Below, piece after piece: positions 38,179 to 50,009 of a stretch of DNA of 64,000 bases (position 1 is its first letter; each line of letters begins with the position of its first letter). The notes below the pieces were generated by a model. That model ran no database searches and was not told where the DNA came from. It saw only the letters and a program-made list of their open reading frames with translations. The stretch spans positions 3,319,783 through 3,383,782 of the forward strand of contig BCIM01000001.1 of assembly GCA_039545315.1 (NCBI GenBank), written 5' to 3'. The stretch comes from Kondoa malvinella. Lineage: Eukaryota > Basidiomycota > Agaricostilbomycetes > Agaricostilbales > Kondoaceae. Both the position numbers and the translations under genes were made by a program.

Positions 38179-39203
38179 CTAAGCAATGAGCTGCACAAGA
38201 AGATTGGAGACAGACCTTCTCTCGGGTAGGGTATATCTCCGTTTTCTATTGAAGTGCCGAAACCAGGCTTGTCCTAAATCAAGGGAATACGTCAATCCAA
38301 TGCAGCGTAGGTGAAGCAGACCAACTTACGGTATAGAAGCATATCTGTGCGATTGGATGCAGTTTCAGCCTTTATCAGACTGAGCGTGACCGATACGCAC
38401 GGTACTATGTAAGTCCTTGCAAGCCCGCTCATCCGGTGTCAGGTAATACCACGCCAGGTCCCTCTCCCAAAATACGCTGTAGTACCTCGCGTTCCCCTTG
38501 AACGGACAATGCCTGTAAGAGAAATCTGAACAAATGCTTCATGCAAATTGTCAAACCTGAACTCACGTTTTAGTATCCGTTCTCGTCAAATCCTTCATAT
38601 CCACATCGGCATTAGGGATATATATTCTGAGCGGGTAGGCTTTCTGCCCTATCTCAAAGCAGAGGAAAGCAGAAGTGGTAGAAGCGACTTGTCTGCCATT
38701 GTATGATATAGTAATGAGTCTCGCAGAGGGTAAGACAACGACTTGGTGCTTCTCTGCAGCAAAGGGGTTGGCGTAGGGTAGTTCCACCTCTGCGAGATAT
38801 TAGACTTGTGTTGTTCTGATGCTTAATGGACGAGCTCACCCTGCCATGCATCTACGAGCGATAGGTTCACTTCTGCTTGATCCGCATCTTCCTTATTGTC
38901 CAACTTCATAGCACCGCGCGGGCTGCATGACGTATGAGCATTTGTCGAGAGGTCAGTGCAACAAATGGCCAACCTGAGCTTGTCACCTCCCTGAAGATCA
39001 TACAACGTCGAATTCGTCCCTACTAAGCTGCCTGTTCTGAACTTTTTGATAGGGAGAATGGCAATCTTGTGCTTGGTACTGAAAGAGATGTACGTATGAG
39101 CTCGAAAGAAAACTGTTCCGCTTCAATAGATTCACTCGATGCTGTAGTCTGTCGTTTCGGCTATCCATTCTCCGCCTAATAGCAGTCTTAACCTTGCAGT
39201 CAT
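38179..39203 (-). CDS. DUF427 domain protein
   Basis: ATG at 39203 (MTARLRLLLGGEWIAETTDY). Five to six exons include STKHKIAILPIKKFRTGSLV, then LPYANPFAAEKHQVVVLPSA and TISYNGRQVASTTSAFLCFE. The DUF427 core follows: NADVDMKDLTRTDTKT|HCPF and KGNARYYSVFWERDLAWYYL, with the Cys-Pro-x-Lys-Gly-x-Ala-x-Tyr-Tyr signature. Splicing two more short introns gives DLHNMLLYT and RQAWFRHFNRKRRYTLPERR to a TAG at 38179-38181. The tail is less certain than the core. DUF427 is a small beta-tent-like fold whose biochemical role is unknown. The gene lies 270 bp upstream of GNA1 on the same strand, with no functional link evident. Confidence 0.75.
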
Positions 39204-40223
39204 GTTTGTTGCGGGAACTTGGGTCGTCGCGAGAAGAAACTCCCGCTGCTAAATGACGCGAAGCTGCGCCAAATTGCCGGCGTAGGGTCGGGACTCGAGG
39301 TAATGCGTAATGCCCTCATTCGTGTACATGGTTACAGCGGTACAAGCAGTGTAGGACTACTAGCGTCTCGTTGCTTGATGAATCGGTGATGCCCTGAACA
39401 TATAATGCAATGTTAGGATGCAGGTGTATCGCGCCCTGGCTGTTGACTTGATATTCCTCCCTTGGCTATGCTCAAACAAAGCAGACAGAGAGGGGATATG
39501 GGTCAGGAACACATGGTTTTGCTGTCTCCGTGCTGAGACAAATTACGCACAATGCCTTCGAAAAGACCGACAGTGAACGAAGAGTAACGAACGGCTGTAG
39601 CTGACCCAAGCCTTTGGTCGAACAAATGCAACTTGCCAGCGGTGGGCTGACAAAGTCATAGAAATAGAACGACTTCAAAGTACCTTTCGTGGTGATGAAG
39701 GTACAAACAAGGGTGGAGGGAGGTCTCTTTGAGCGACACAACGGGCATAATGTATCAAAGAGAGACATAATAAGAGCAGAGAGTTAGAAAGAGAGCAGGC
39801 CCGCCGAGCGCTTCCAACAGAAGTATCGCGCTGCATCAATGGGTCCTGCAGAAAGCTCCAGCAGAAGGACGAGCACACGAGAATAGACAGTACGACACGT
39901 AGATAGAACAGATAGCAGACAGATTAGAGTAAACCGGGCCAAAAGAAATTGTCAGCGCTGAATTCGCGGCAGAGCGATGGAAGGCGAGCGTTGAGTTCAA
40001 AGCTGGAGCCTCTATCTGTCATGCGTTCTGCCTGTACTGGCTTCTTGCAGTAGTATATCGCTTGCATAATCGTTGCTCGACAAGAGACACGGAAATATTA
40101 GTGCGAGTTGCTGCCTTACGTCCACGTATTGCATGACTGCGACAATGCTGCTGCGGCTTAATTAGCCGTTCTCTTTTCCTCTCTGAAGGTTTTCGCGCCG
40201 TACACTGTTTCACATCTGCCAGC
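39204..40223. other. Divergent intergenic region upstream of Dicer
   Basis: About 1 kb between the DUF427 and Dicer start regions. A TATA-like ATATAATG lies near 39400. A minus-strand open frame (39472-39768) contains two CxxC pairs but has no splice or family support. A short upstream exon of the Dicer gene may be hidden here. Confidence 0.45.
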
Positions 40224-43200
40224 ATGAGCAGCTCTACAAACGGGCAAGGTTTGCCAACCTCTCAGACTCGCATGAAGCTCTCTTATGCTCGTCTCCAGTT
40301 CTCGTCCCTCGTCTTTACCAGACAGAGATGCTCGCCAGAGCTGTATGCTATCCTCACGACTGCGTTTGTTGATCTGCCTCTTATGTTTATCGCAGGAGGA
40401 CCGCAATACTATCGTGAGCTAAGATCTTCGGCCGCTGTCCAGGATCTGATGCGGTGAAAAGGTCCGACTGGATACTGGAACGGGCAAATCTTTAATTGCT
40501 ATCATGCTCATTCGCATCATGAGCTCGAGATTGGCAACAGCGGCAGACTCTGATGCAGCCAAGAAGGTATGCATATGGCTTCCACACGATATTCTCAACT
40601 GATAGGCGGGAGCAGATGATCATCTTTATTGTACCGACTCGCGAATTGGTCACGCAGCAGACCAAATCTATCAATTCTCAGCTTCAGTTGGTCGTGAAAG
40701 GCTTGAGAGTACGCTTTCATCTCGCTGCTACTGCTACCTTAGCTAACTTTAGGTAGGGCGACGATCAAATCGACTTTTGGGACACTGCCCGCTGGCAAAC
40801 AGAGCTCCAGGGTGTCCATGTGCTAGTGTGTACGGCTAAGGTAAGTCACGTCAGTCTAGCACAGATGTTGCTAATAAGATCAGATCTTCTACAACATGAT
40901 CTGTCATGCCTATATCAAAATGACTGATGTCTCTTTGCTAATTTTCGACGAATGCCATCAGTGAGCCGAACATTGAGTATGAATCTACCCACCTGATTAT
41001 GTGTATAGTGCCGCCAAGAATCATCCATACGCTCAAATCATGCACGAAGGTTATCACCACTTCATCGAGATCAACAAAGGTCGAAACGTCAAGCATCTTT
41101 TACCTAGAATTCTCGGTCTAACAGCTAGTCCTATCTACAACACCAAGAACCCGCTCAAAGGCATACAGTATGCTCTAGATCTGCTCTGCTCTGGCAGTCA
41201 TGGACTCAGCGAGAATACAGGGATCTCGAAGCAGTCCTAGACGCGACTGTAGCAGAAGTCCAAACATATGCAGAAGAACTCAAAAGTCTCTCTAGGCGCC
41301 CTGTGGAGCGATTAGAGTACTTTATGCCTTCTCTGCGTTTCGCAGGAGAAGCGTCGACCTTTCGGGAAATGCTGCGAGATTCGCCCGCAGATCGCTTTTT
41401 TGTTCAAGCTGTGGAGAACAAGTTGGATGCTGTAGCTACTGTCAGTTCAGTCGTACTGTTTTGGGCTATGCCTGATGCATAAGTCGTGAACTGACAGGAT
41501 CTGGGCAACTTATCAGCTGACATATTCGTTTCGCAATGGCTCAATCGATTCTTGCTTTCGTATGCCTCGATTGATCAGCTGAATGTAAAAGCTGACACTT
41601 ACCTTAGATCATCACAAGGGGACGTCCTAGCCGCGCAAGTGCACGAAATAGCCGGCATGAAAGAGCTAGCAGACCGGTTCGAAGTCTTACTCAAGCTCAG
41701 AACCATTTCGGAAGACAACTGCACACCCAAGGTCACCAAATTACTGCACATCTTGAGCAACTATGAGCGCACGCCGGATTTTATGGCTTTGGTCTTTGCG
41801 CAGACTAGGCCCAATTGTGCTATACTTGCTCGGATCATCACTATGACCAATGGGCTCGAATGGATACAAAGCGATTATCTTGTTGGTCATGGAGAGAATG
41901 TCAGTTCTGCTTTGTCTGGATTAGACTCGAAACAGGTCCGTCTCACTTTGATGCAATAAGTCTGGACTAAGGGGTATAACAGCAAGCGCGAGTCGTGCAA
42001 CGATTTCGAAAAGGCGAACTCAACCTTCTCGTCTGCTCTCAAATCGCCGAAGAAGGTCTTGACTTTCCTGCTTGTCGATGTGTCATCCGCTTTGATGTGC
42101 CGCAAACGTGCGAGTCTATCTGTACGATGGGCGACAGATAGCCTAACTAGTCTCTGCAGGATCACCTCTTATATCCAAAGTCGGGGTAGAGCAAGAGCAG
42201 CCAATTCTGAGCTCGTCATCATGGTGCAAAAGAACTCAGCAGACGAGATTATGGTCAAGCAATTCCCGATAGACGAAAAGAGCCTTCAACCTCACTACAA
42301 CTATGATCATGATGCGAATCCCGATGGCGAAAATGAAGCAGTGCTCAACGGTCAACAGTTCCCCGTCTTTGCGATCGAGAGTGGAGCCATGCTTACTTTC
42401 ACATCTGCGATTCCTCTACTGCACGAATTCTGCAGTCTGCTGCCTGTCGATGAATACACACCGATATGCAAACCGTTCTTCTCCGTCTTCGCCTTGGGCG
42501 AGAGCTTCCAAGCTACCTTGTCTCTGCCTGTCAATGTCTACGTCCAAGGCGAACAGCGAAGTCTCGTTGGTCCTCTGATGCCAACAAAGATGACAGCCAA
42601 ACAAGCTGTTGCATTCGAGGCTATACAAATGCTTTATGATGCCGATGCTTTCAATGTCAGTTCGCTCCATGGACACACGATTACTTACTTATTTGGCGAG
42701 CAGGAACACCTTCTGCCCGTCAGAGAAGAGCATGCGGCCGCAGAACTAGATGGGCACGCTCGTGAGATCGATCTTACTCAAGTCGACATGGAGGTCGAAT
42801 CAATTCATCACAATTTGCTGGGCAATCTAAATGACCCAGGATCTGGCCTTTTCCTGCACAAGCTGTCGTTCGGAACAGGAACAGAACGCGAATATCACAT
42901 CGGTCTACTTGCTGGCAGCTTTATCGATCTCAACGAAGAGCCAGGTCTGCTTTTCGACCGAAGATCAGACGAGCCGCTGCAGATTCAAGTGACTGAAGTT
43001 CAACCGGTTCTGTGGGCTGGTGATACCAGGGCTCAAAGGCTTGCTTCTATCGCCTCGTTCAACCATTCCATACTTCAAATTGCATGCAATCGTCGCTATG
43101 TGCGAAAATATACCGAAGTCCCTCTGTATCAGCTCGTCGTACCTCTGAAAGCCGCGTTAATGGAAATTGACTGGGATCTGGTCGAAGAGCCTTTCGGCGC

Positions 43201-45406
43201 GAAACCGAATGCCTCAACAGAGCGAGGGACGCTTCTTGTAGCCCCCAACGTTCATCGTCTACGCAGAGCTCGATTTTTTCACCTTGAGCAATATCGACCT
43301 GATCTGACGCTGGACACTCGCATAGAGAAAGGGATGCTGCTCGACAACCAACCTGCAGAGCTGTATACATATGGCAAATTCTTCCGAGACATCGAAAAGG
43401 GCTACAAGCTAGATTTCTTGCGGGACAACGAAGCGCTGCTTGAAGTCTCTTCGATACGCCTTCCGATTTCATATCTACGGCCTCAAAAAGATGATCTGGT
43501 GCATGCGACTCTGTCGGGCATATTACCAGAGTCAATCTGTCACATCAGTCGACTGGACCTCGGCTTCTGGAGGGTAAGTATCTACAGGCTTCATCGCTTC
43601 GGTACTCAGCGCTTAGCAGATCTTACGAATGCTGCCAAGCTGGAGCCGTCTCATTGTTGACCGCATGCGTGTGACGCAAACGATGAAGGAACTGGACCTG
43701 CCTCCTATACGACAAGATCTTGTCTTGCAAGCACTTACTCTGCCAAGTTGCGCTATTGGTTATGACTACGAGAGTAAGCTCAAGATCTAAAGAAGGCTAA
43801 GCTCACAATTCCGCAGCCTTGGAGACGGTTGGCGACTGCTTCTTGAAGCTGGCGACCTCGATACAAGTCTTCAACAAATGGCCAGATAAACAAGAAGGAT
43901 TCATGTCGCAGATCAGGAGAAACAGTATCGATAGTGCGTCCGCTGGCCTCAGACTATCTATGATCAAGTACTGATGTCCTTGCAGATCAGTTCTTGCGCA
44001 AGCATGCTCTCAACCTTGACCTGCCTCAATGCTTCATCTCTGATGTTTACAAGGCGGCTGAAGTTTGGACACCGCCTACTCTGGATTGTGATCCTGTCGA
44101 TGGAGGTCTCTCGCTCAAACGTATGGTCGCCAGAAGAACTTTAAGCGATGTTATGGAAGCTTTGCTAGGCGCTGCGATTGCGACAGCAGGAGTAGAGATG
44201 GGTCTAGCCGTTGGTACAAAGCTACAGATGTGCTTTGGCGGGAAAGAACATTGGTCGACGCGTTATGAGCAAGCAGAACCTCGATCGAACACCTTGGCTC
44301 CCAATCTAGAGATGCTCGAGGTGGATCTCGATTACAAGTTTCGCAATAATCGTTTGCTGCTTGAAGCGCTCATGCATCGGTCATGTCCTTCCGCGTCTTT
44401 AGCCAGCCGGTCTTACGAAAGGCTGGAGTTTCTGGGCGATGCTGTGATCGAGTGAGCAGGGCAGTCATTCAATAGCTGTCCCTTCTGAAATCTCTCTCCA
44501 GCTTTTACGTAGTCCAAAGAGCGCACCGAGCCAAGCCAGACGTCACTCCTCAATACCTCAGCAATTTTAAGCAAACACTAGTCTCGAACGGCAGTCTGGC
44601 ATACCTCGCTATCACCAAGCTCAGCTTGCAGAAATGTGTTTTACATGGCTCAAATTCCTTGACTGCGGCACACTCTCGAGCGGCACATGAAGTATTGGCG
44701 TTCAGTGATCGACCATACTATGAAAGTGTCTTCTTATGGTAAGCTAAGCCGCCTTTAGTTTTTTCAAGCTGAAGAGATGAATAGGGACCCACCAAAGACT
44801 TTGGCAGACTGTTTCGAAGCAATCATCGGTGCCATCCTGGTCGACTGTAACTACAATCTCCAAGTTATCGATGAAGTCTTGACCCGGCTGATGGACGAGC
44901 TCTTCCACACTATCCCGCTTGATTGCCCAGATGACCCCATCTCACAACTACGACACATCCAACAAGGGCGATACTGCCATAAGTTGACTTCCAAGTGAGC
45001 CTTCTCTGGATCTAGCTCAAGCGATTCTGACAAGACGATAGAGCGGAACCCCGTTCAGCTGACCAGCTCTGCACATGGAATGTCATCAGTCATGGAAAGC
45101 TCATCGGCACACACGCAGCCCAATCTCGTTATGTAGCAGAACAAGGTGCTGCCCTCAACGCAGTAGAATGGTTCAAGTCTCAGAAGTCCATGGACCTGGA
45201 CAAACTTTGTCCATGCAAAATACGACAAGTGGAACAAGCTAGTATGTACAATGTGCTACTCATAAATTAGGGTTACTGATTACACTGCAGATCTCCTGAA
45301 CAAAGCGAAAGCCGAGGCGAAAAAGGCAGAGAAGGATGCTGCTTATGGCGCGTCGCTGCTGGAACCGAAAGAGCTGGATGATGATGATGACATGGACGAA
45401 GACTAG
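40224..45406 (+). CDS. Dicer-like endoribonuclease
   Basis: Cuts double-stranded RNA into small RNAs for silencing. The helicase half has LYQTEMLARA, Walker A LDTGTGKSLIAIML, IIFIVPTRELVTQQTK, DECH box LLIFDECHHAAKNHPYAQIM, ILGLTASP, and motifs V and VI (LLVCSQIAEEGLDFPACRCV, ITSYIQSRGRARA). Then come a Dicer dimerisation domain (about 42380-42660) and a divergent PAZ (YTYGKFFRDIEKGYKLDFL). RNase IIIa has LETVGDCFLKLAT and DVMEALLGAAI. RNase IIIb has YERLEFLGDAVIDFYVV and LADCFEAIIGAILVDCNY, with acidic residues intact in both. A dsRNA-binding-like tail (WNVISHGKLIGTHAAQSRYV) precedes an acidic end and TAG at 45404-45406. There are many short introns. The start is unsure: ATG 40224 is out of frame with the first conserved block. 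Confidence 0.92.
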
Positions 45407-45407
45407 A

Positions 45408-46569
45408 TTATGCCTGTACTGTTGGTGTATCGACGGGCGGTAGGGCTTGTATAAGTGTTGGAGCTTCGGCGTGATCTGTTGATCGGATCAGAAAATGTAC
45501 CATTAGCTAGAATAGACATACCGCTTAGACTCTTCATCCGATGGCAATACGAGCAGGACACAGTGTCGTATGCGTCTGTTCAAACGGCCACTTCAGCCTC
45601 AAAGAGACAAACATGGCAGAAGAGCAAATACCTCTGAAGAGTATCAACTCTCCGCCGAGCTGACTTGTGCTGCCGCTGTAAGCAGACTAATCATCAGAAT
45701 GACCAGACGGCCAAGTTGCCTTACCACTCACGCAGAACCAAAATAATTTCCCATCTTGATTGCACGAAATGCACTGCTCGCTACCATGCCCATGAATGAC
45801 TTCTTACTGTGACCACACCAGCACGTTCACATCGTCAGATGACAACAAGTAGCGTGCTCACGCGTATACAGACTGAACATTCGTATCCAGTCCTTTGACT
45901 TCGTTCATACCCAGAGCCTTGTATAGATTGGCGGAAGGATTCGCATACACCTGTTCAAGTACTGAGCTCGCATTCGTCGTAGAGCGGTGCATAGGCACCT
46001 CGTAGGGTAAATCGAGGAGCTCTTTGTACGGTTTGATCATGCTCGAGTCACCGCAACCGATCACTATCTACGAAATTCGCGAGCTCATGTGAGCTCCATG
46101 ATGATACCAATGAGCTGCAAACTCACAAGTTGCGCATTGCGCTGCTTGAGAGCTTCTGGCGACTTGAAGGGAAGTCAGGGGAAGGACGTGACCGCAGCGG
46201 AAGACTCACTATAATAGCTGCCTGCTGCATTAGATAGACGAGATAGTCTTTGTAATGCTCATCAGCCAAGCGCTACCCTGCTACGAACAGCACCAACCTT
46301 GACATAATCCGCTATAGCGGGAAGATCAGTCCGCGTCACAGTACACATAGAACAGCACCCGCCAGCGAAAGTGTCTGATCAAAATGACCAGCTGACAACG
46401 TTTAAAAACCATTCAGCACGACAAACGCGCGAAAGCTAGGTGCTGAGCTGACTGTTTGTCTTCCGTCTGGAAGCAGGGCAGAGAATTCATGCTCTGTCCC
46501 TTGTTGGTCTTGCACTGTCAGTTTGGATATTGCAGAGCATGTAGCTGCGTCTGGGAGGGCGTCTGTCAT
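45408..46569 (-). CDS. AhpC/TSA-like (peroxiredoxin-like) thioredoxin-fold protein
   Basis: ATG at 46569 (MTDALPDAATCSAISKLTVQ). Splicing over about seven short introns gives EHEFSALLPDGRQT, then DTFAGGCCSMC at the redox-site position, TDLPAIADYVK, ALKQRNAQL|IVIGCGDSSM and IKPYKELLDLPYEVPMHRST. NLYKALGM, KKSFMGMVASSAFRAIKMGN, STSQLGGELILFRD, CSYCHRMKSLSD|HAEAP and VDTPTVQA follow, ending at a TAA (45408-45410). The order GCG...IKPY...LYKALGM...QLGGE...C-x-x-C-HRMK-x-x-x-DHAE is that of the fungal AhpC/TSA antioxidant enzyme family (PRXL2/AAED1-like). The biochemical role of that family is poorly defined; a thiol redox role is inferred. The gene is tail to tail with Dicer. Confidence 0.85.
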
Positions 46570-46937
46570 GTTGGATGTTGTGGAATGAAAGGTTGACCCA
46601 AGAATAGCAGACGGACGGACGGCTCGCATGGCACGACAGACGTATGCAGTCGAGCACTCAGTGCAGGTACAATTAGACCACAGCAGAAAGCACAGAGAGA
46701 TAGACAGCAGCACAGGTCAATCGGAATAATGCCCAGGGCCTCTTTGCAAAATGTTCGTTCGATACCCTTCGCCAATGCTCCTCCAGACAACAGACAACAA
46801 TGCAACACTTGACCCAGTGATTCATTTGCCTTTGCATGCCATGGTCCAAATTCCATTGCGTAATGATATCTCCCAAACATGCGCTTGAAGGTGACTCCCA
46901 GAAAAGTACAGAGATGACCAATGAAGACGGGAGCAAG
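46570..46937. other. Intergenic: RPS24 3' flank and AhpC-like promoter
   Basis: Both flanking genes are on the minus strand. No gene seen. Confidence 0.5.
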
Positions 46938-47519
46938 CTACTTCTTCTTCTTAGCATCAGCGGCGGCCTTGACCTTTTGTGTGCCTCTGAATTCTGCAGA
47001 TCGAAAAAGTGATCAGCTCGAACAAAGCAGAAGTTCCATCGCGACCTACTCTTGGCTCTGTTCTTCCTCTGCTTGCGTAGCTGTCTGGATGACTGATCCT
47101 TCTTGGTAGCGAGACCGTTCTATACCAACCAATGAGCAAAAACGTCGACCGCACACCACGATATGGAAGCTTACCCTGATGAGACGGTATTTAGGCTCAA
47201 ACTTGAGTGCCTCCTTAGTGTCGTAGATGAGACCGAAACCGGTGCTGCGTCCACCACCGAATTGCGTCCTGAATCCGAAAACGACAACCTGGTCCTTGTC
47301 CGTCTTGTACATCTTGGATAGCTTTTCCCTCAATTCATCCTTGGATACATTGGCCCGTGTTGGGTGAAGGACGTCAATGATCATCTCTGTACGTCGAAAA
47401 GTACGACATCAGAGCTGAGTCTGAATGCGGCACTATGAAGACATACGCTTGCGCTGAAGCAGACGGTTGGTCAAGAACTTGCGAGTGCGGATGGTGATGG
47501 CTCCTGTTGGGTCCGACAT
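46938..47519 (-). CDS. RPS24: 40S ribosomal protein S24 (eS24)
   Basis: Small-subunit ribosomal protein. ATG at 47519 ([20 protein letters not shown]). Three introns join [98 protein letters not shown] and [18 protein letters not shown], with the TAG at 46938-46940. The full length of about 135 residues and the Lys-rich tail match the family. The first intron follows the codons for LLQR, close to the start, as is common in fungal ribosomal protein genes. Confidence 0.97.
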
Positions 47520-48167
47520 GCTGGCTATTGAGAGAAAGAAAGCAAAAACAGGCATGAGCGTCTGAACTCTGGCTTGACATGGTAATTCCTGGTCTGCTCA
47601 GATATTGAATGGGTATATATGCAGCTGACATGCCGTAAGACAGCCTGAATAGGCCACCATGGCTAAGGCGAGGGGTATCACGCATCGTCTGTCTTGCTCG
47701 TCGCCTGTTTTCGCATGACTTGGCCCAATTCGTCGAAAGCAGGGTATACGAGCAGACCAGGACTGAGATGAAGGACAGCAACTTACGCAAAGAGCTCTTG
47801 TAATCTCCAAACGCTTCTCTCACAAAGAGGGTGAGAGAGAATCGCAGTCGACGATGGAAATTTCAACTTGTGGTCAAATTATTGTTCCCTCAAAAATTCG
47901 CCCAAGCCAGTGCATAAGTGACAGCGAGTCACAGTTGCAGACAGTAGTACAATCAGACTGCTTTTGCATTTGCTCTCTCTATGTCCCTCGTTTATATTTT
48001 GACACTGGTATCCTACAAAAAAAGCTCGAATCGCCTAGAATGAATGTGTGAACTGTCCTTCTCCCAAATCTCCCCTTCACAGACTCCCACAAATGTTTTA
48101 TCTTTTGGTAGAAAGACTGAAGAAAAAGTGATGGACAGCGAAAAGTTGGAAAGTTGCCGGAACCCGT
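47520..48167. other. RPS24 promoter and 3' flank of the zinc-finger gene
   Basis: Contains a TATA-like TATATAT at 47614-47620, about 95 bp upstream of the RPS24 start on its strand. No open gene. The 3' UTR of the zinc-finger gene probably lies in 47900-48167. Confidence 0.5.
47614..47620 (-). promoter_or_regulatory. TATA-like element of RPS24
   Basis: A seven-base TATATAT run (ATATATA on the coding strand) about 95 bp before the RPS24 ATG. Position fits a core promoter element; not more than suggestive. Confidence 0.3.
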
Positions 48168-50009
48168 TCAATAACCCGTTTGAAGCAAGTCGTAAGGTCG
48201 GTTGGATGAAGGATGTACGAAAGAAGGGAGGATTTCAGGTTTTACATCGGCGTGAGAGCGGAATGGGTAATTCGGGTTCTGGTGCTGATGGAAAGAAGGG
48301 GAATTGCCATGGGTGATATATGAGACGTGCATGCCGTTTTCTGTTGGTGTAGCTGGAGTAGAATCGATCGAGTTTTGAGTAGTAGCAGAATCGAGCGGTG
48401 GAGCGATCTCGTCTACATATTCACCTGGGTGGTCGAAAGCCATGTAGCTCGGCTGCTGAGCGTAAGTTTGCTGCACCATTGGGGATTGTGGCATAGGCGA
48501 ATGGACCATAGGCGAATGCGCGATCGTATGCGGCGGGTGAGGCAAGTGCTGCTGGGGAAAGTATAGACTGCCACCGTGTTGGTAAAAGTGAGGAGAATGA
48601 GGCGAAGGCATAGGGTGCTGAAGGTGCAACTCGTGTCGAGGTCCCATGCTGCGAGGTAGATCGTATGCAGATTGTACCGGAGGCAGAGTGAGCATCATCG
48701 GGTATTGCTCAGTGGGATGCCCTCCGTGAGAATAGTGCTGGACTTCATGTTGCGACAGAACTGGAGGTGGTGGGATAACGACGTGATATTGATGGTATGA
48801 ATCGCGTCTGATCCTGGCAAAGAGTCAGTTGTTGCTTTTGCGCTATCGATCATTGAGCCACTCACATATCCGACTCGACCAAAGCAGGAGCAGAGTGCGC
48901 CGAATGAGGGCTATCCGGTTCCGGCTCGCTATCTGGCTTGCGAAGAGACTCTGTATGACTGGTACTTGCCCGACTGCGAAGACTGTATGGAGCACGAGGA
49001 GGAGGGTAAAGGCTAGGCGGAGGTGGTAGAATAGGAGCAGGGTAGACTCGGTGTGATCGAGTGTTGTAGCCAATTTGGTTGCCAGAGTCTGATCCGTCAG
49101 GGCTGGCAGGTTGGCTATAGTCGTCGTGCGGCCGACCTTGCTGAGCCTGAGCCATTGAGAAGCTGCTGTTGGAATTGGCTGAAGACGGAGGAGACGCGTC
49201 GACATCTGGGTGATTTCGCTTTTGGTGTTTGATCAGAGTGGTCTGTACGACGGATTTGTGGTTAGCTGCTGGTAGCGACAGAACACATATCGACATACCT
49301 TGCGACAGAAAGTTCGGGCGCAACTGTTCATAGTGCATCTGTATGGACGAGCGCCGGTACTGCGAGCAATACGATTAGCCTCTGTACACACAAAACGACA
49401 ACTGAGACTCACTGGACGCGACGATGACGTGCCAATGATGAGGAATCCGAGAAACAGCGACCGCATGATTCACATTCATGTGGTTTCTAGGTGATGAAAC
49501 AGACGTTAGCGGACAGCACAAAGCATCATGGTCAACCGGACTGACTTCACCGGTACTGTAGTCAAGGTCAATCGTCAGTCCAACATGGCCGGGTTTCATA
49601 GAGGCAGTGCTAGCTTACTGCACGCGGGTGTGAACCGTAAGAGCGCTTCTTTGAATAAAAGTCTTGCCGCAGCCATTGTAATGACAGGCAAAAGGTCTGT
49701 AAAGACAATCGGAGTCAGTCGAGGTCATGCGCGGAGGATGCAAATTTGCTTGCCTTTCTTGTGTATGAATACGAGAATGTCGGATAAGATCAGACTTGCG
49801 CAGAAAAGCTTTAGTGCAGTCAGTCCAGCCGCTGTGAGAGAGAAAAGAGAGAGAGAGAGCGGGTCAGGTCCTGTGCATAAAGTAGGATCTGCGACTCTGG
49901 AGAAGGCCAGAGCACACACGCGCGCTACTCACCATCTGAAAGGTTTTGCTTTTGTGCCAGGCAAGTGCGGAGGAGCCGTGGTAGTCTCGCAGAGGTTGTT
50001 GAGATCCAT
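48168..50009 (-). CDS. C2H2 zinc-finger transcription factor with four tandem fingers
   Basis: Nuclear DNA-binding regulator. ATG at 50009 (MDLNNLCETTTAPPHLPGTK). Short introns split the finger region. Finger 1 ends CTKAFLRKSDLIRHSRIH. Finger 2 is FACHYNGCGKTFIQRSALTV with HTRVHTGE. Finger 3 is CESCGRCFSDSSSLARHRRV. Finger 4 is CTMNSCARTFCRKTTLIKHQ with KRNH. HTxE(R/K)P-type linkers show a Krueppel-like array. The remainder is disordered: a Ser/Pro/Tyr region, then a His/Pro/Gln-rich half (ELHLQHPMPSPHSPHFYQHG) ending LLQTGY and TGA at 48168-48170, a typical activation-type composition. The target and the exact orthologue are not identified. Confidence 0.88.

Noticed and set aside
39472..39768. 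Minus-strand frame with two CxxC pairs (possible zinc ribbon)
   Set aside because: Only the first CPLC pair is well placed, the rest is hydrophobic and irregular, and no partner exons are seen.
40224..45406. Possible CRISPR, toxin-antitoxin or bacterial defence locus suggested by helicase plus nuclease
   Set aside because: Domain order and introns show a eukaryotic Dicer; no repeat array or prokaryotic gene structure exists in the window.
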